Source: DAOPXV01 sp035352535 (GTDB taxonomy: Bacteria; Muiribacteriota; UBA9980). Taken from it: a stretch of 6,397 bases of DNA. Positions 5,104 through 6,397 of this stretch are shown here, piece by piece. Numbering within the stretch: the first letter of the stretch is position 1; each line of letters begins with the position of its first letter. Where the stretch lies: NCBI GenBank assembly GCA_964545075.1, contig CAZJFS010000217.1:1-6397 (forward strand), in the 5' to 3' direction. A program made the translations under genes and the position numbers. The notes beneath the pieces are model-generated. The model saw only the letters and a list, made by a program, of their open reading frames with translations. It did not search any database and was not told the DNA's origin.

Positions 5104-6378
5104 ATGAACTGTCAAAAATGCGGTTTTAAAGACGTCAATACAGACGAATGCCCCTCTTGTGGGTGTGATACCGGGTATGTTGGCGGTCATTTTTCAAAAA
5201 TAACGATACAGGCCATAAAATGCCCAAATTGTCATGGAGAATTGGAACTTGCTGAGTTAAATGATATTATAAAATGTTCTTTTTGCGGTAGTAATGTCGT
5301 AATAAATGAAATAGCGGGGAGAAAATTCAACCGGAACAATGAAAATATTGGAAAAACAAAGGGCTGGTCGGCAAAACTCATTAAAATATCGGCTGTATTG
5401 TTGCTTATTGGTCTGGCGGCAGGCTGGCATTATTATTTTAAAACCAACCAATTTGAAATAGGCGCCGAAAGCGATCAATCAGTAACTGCCGTTAATAAAT
5501 CATCAGGAAAATTTGGAACTATAACTACAGCACCATATCAATCCATGGATGATCCCGGTGGTTGGATTCGCGACTTGCCGTCCGCAGGTTCTGTCGCCAT
5601 AGATCCATCAGGGAATATTTACGCGTTATGTCAAAACAATGGCAATGTGGTCAAATTTAATTCGAGTGGGAAACTAATTTTAAAATGGGGTTCTTATGGA
5701 AATGGAAATGGTCAAATGAGTAAGCCATTTGGTATAACGGCAGACCTTTCCGGAAGTATTTACATAGCGGAACCCGGCAATCATCGTATTCAAAAATTCG
5801 ACTCAAATGGTAATTATTTACTTCAATGGGGATCGCTTGGTTCTGACAAAGGCCAATTTAATTATGTATCCGGGATTGCTGTCGATTCAAGCGGAAACCG
5901 CTATGCCGCAGATACTTATAATAGCCGGATACAGGTATTTGACTCAAATAATAATTTTATCAGGGAATGGGGAAGTTGCGGTCAGGATAACGGTAATTTT
6001 AATGGTCCCGTCGGCATAGCGGTTAATTCATCGAAAAAATTTGTTTATGTCGCGGACACGCTCAATCATCGTATTCAAAAATTTGACCTGAATGGCAATT
6101 TTATAACAAAATGGGGAAACCGGGGTATGGGCGATGGGCAATTCGATTCTCCAGACGGCGTGGCGGTTGATTCATCAGGAAATTTATACGTTGCGGATGG
6201 TAAAAATCATCGCATTCAGAAATTTGATTCAAATGGTAATTTTATAGCGATGCGAGGCGGTTTTAATGTTCCGGTAGGAATCGCCGTTGATCCGTCGGGG
6301 TTTATTTATGTAACCGACTGGTCGGCCGGGAACATCAAAAAAATTTCTCCTTTGATGGCGGGAAATACAGCCAGATAA
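5104..6378 (+). CDS. Zinc ribbon, single-transmembrane, six-blade NHL-repeat protein of unknown function
   Basis: A 424-residue protein with three parts. Residues 3-61 hold four CxxC pairs (C3/C6, C16/C19, C40/C43, C58/C61), read as two zinc ribbons. A hydrophobic helix at about 92-112 follows a lysine-rich stretch, so the positive-inside rule puts the ribbons in the cytoplasm and the rest outside it. After a Ser/Thr-rich linker come six NHL repeats, at about 160-196, 207-244, 254-291, 301-339, 349-386 and 389-416. The consensus is G(I/V)AVDSSGNxYVAD..NHRIQKFDSNGNF followed by a WGS-G-GQF linker. Six blades would make a complete beta-propeller, usually a binding surface for protein, glycan or other ligands. 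No catalytic residues are evident. Blade 1 is divergent, and the linker between blades 5 and 6 is about seven residues shorter and lacks the Trp. The gene follows a hairpin and is more AT-rich than its neighbours, so it may be separately expressed. A sensor, scaffold or envelope-binding role is possible, but I do not recognise a characterised homologue. Confidence 0.85.
   Translation: MNCQKCGFKDVNTDECPSCGCDTGYVGGHFSKITIQAIKCPNCHGELELAELNDIIKCSFCGSNVVINEIAGRKFNRNNENIGKTKGWSAKLIKISAVLLLIGLAAGWHYYFKTNQFEIGAESDQSVTAVNKSSGKFGTITTAPYQSMDDPGGWIRDLPSAGSVAIDPSGNIYALCQNNGNVVKFNSSGKLILKWGSYGNGNGQMSKPFGITADLSGSIYIAEPGNHRIQKFDSNGNYLLQWGSLGSDKGQFNYVSGIAVDSSGNRYAADTYNSRIQVFDSNNNFIREWGSCGQDNGNFNGPVGIAVNSSKKFVYVADTLNHRIQKFDLNGNFITKWGNRGMGDGQFDSPDGVAVDSSGNLYVADGKNHRIQKFDSNGNFIAMRGGFNVPVGIAVDPSGFIYVTDWSAGNIKKISPLMAGNTAR
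5581..6351 (+). repeat. Six tandem NHL-coding repeats of about 47 codons
   Basis: This stretch encodes the six NHL blades with a period of roughly 140 bases. DNA identity is high in places: the 20 bases starting at 5779 recur exactly at 6064, 285 bases later, and a close copy with two changes starts at 6205, 141 bases after that. These encode NHRIQKF in blades 2, 4 and 5. Blades 1 and 6 are the most divergent. This pattern suggests internal duplication or gene conversion of the middle blades. Confidence 0.8.
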
Positions 6379-6397
6379 AAAGGTATATGAATTAATC

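Noticed and set aside
5807..6019. Second + strand frame of 70 codons within the NHL gene
   Set aside because: It overlaps NHL-coding DNA in another frame, has no ribosome binding site and repeats low-complexity hydrophobic stretches produced by the repeat frame.
6379..6397. AAAAGG followed by ATG as the start of another gene
   Set aside because: The ATG at 6387 is followed by one codon and then TAA, so it cannot open a gene. The window ends before anything else can be judged.

Overview
This window looks like part of a bacterial surface-glycan biosynthesis locus: an O-antigen, capsule or exopolysaccharide-type cluster, or a related glycan. All five genes lie on the + strand and together fill nearly all of it. 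The lineage cannot be fixed from the sequence. Base composition is moderate, ATA is common for isoleucine, and genes are packed with usable Shine-Dalgarno sites in only some places. This fits many Gram-negative or candidate-phylum bacteria and does not look like a typical enterobacterium. No mobile element, tRNA, rRNA or CRISPR array was found.

Layout: (1) 1-126 is a leader holding a short inverted repeat, a tentative promoter and a good ribosome binding site. (2) 127-978 encodes a class I SAM-dependent methyltransferase. (3) 985-2088 encodes a GT4 (GT-B fold) glycosyltransferase of WabH/PglJ-like type, only six T residues after the methyltransferase stop. (4) 2131-3018 encodes a GT2 (GT-A fold) glycosyltransferase of the WcaA/WcaE-like type. 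(5) 3019-3118 is a 100-base spacer with a perfect TATAAT, possibly an internal promoter. (6) 3119-5047 encodes a complete glutamine-dependent asparagine synthetase-like amidotransferase. (7) 5045-5080 is a perfect 12-bp inverted repeat that includes the stop codon of that gene. (8) 5104-6378 encodes an unusual membrane protein: four CxxC knuckles (two zinc ribbons), one transmembrane helix and six NHL repeats forming a probable beta-propeller.

Working model (inference): the two glycosyltransferases extend a lipid-linked oligosaccharide at the cytoplasmic face of the inner membrane. The methyltransferase methylates a sugar or related group. The AsnB-like enzyme either makes asparagine or, as its neighbours suggest, amidates a uronic acid carboxylate, as WbpS-type proteins are thought to do in some O-antigen clusters. 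The zinc ribbon-NHL protein differs from the first four genes in composition and follows a hairpin, so it may be a separate unit. It is the least explained item here and the best candidate for something new.
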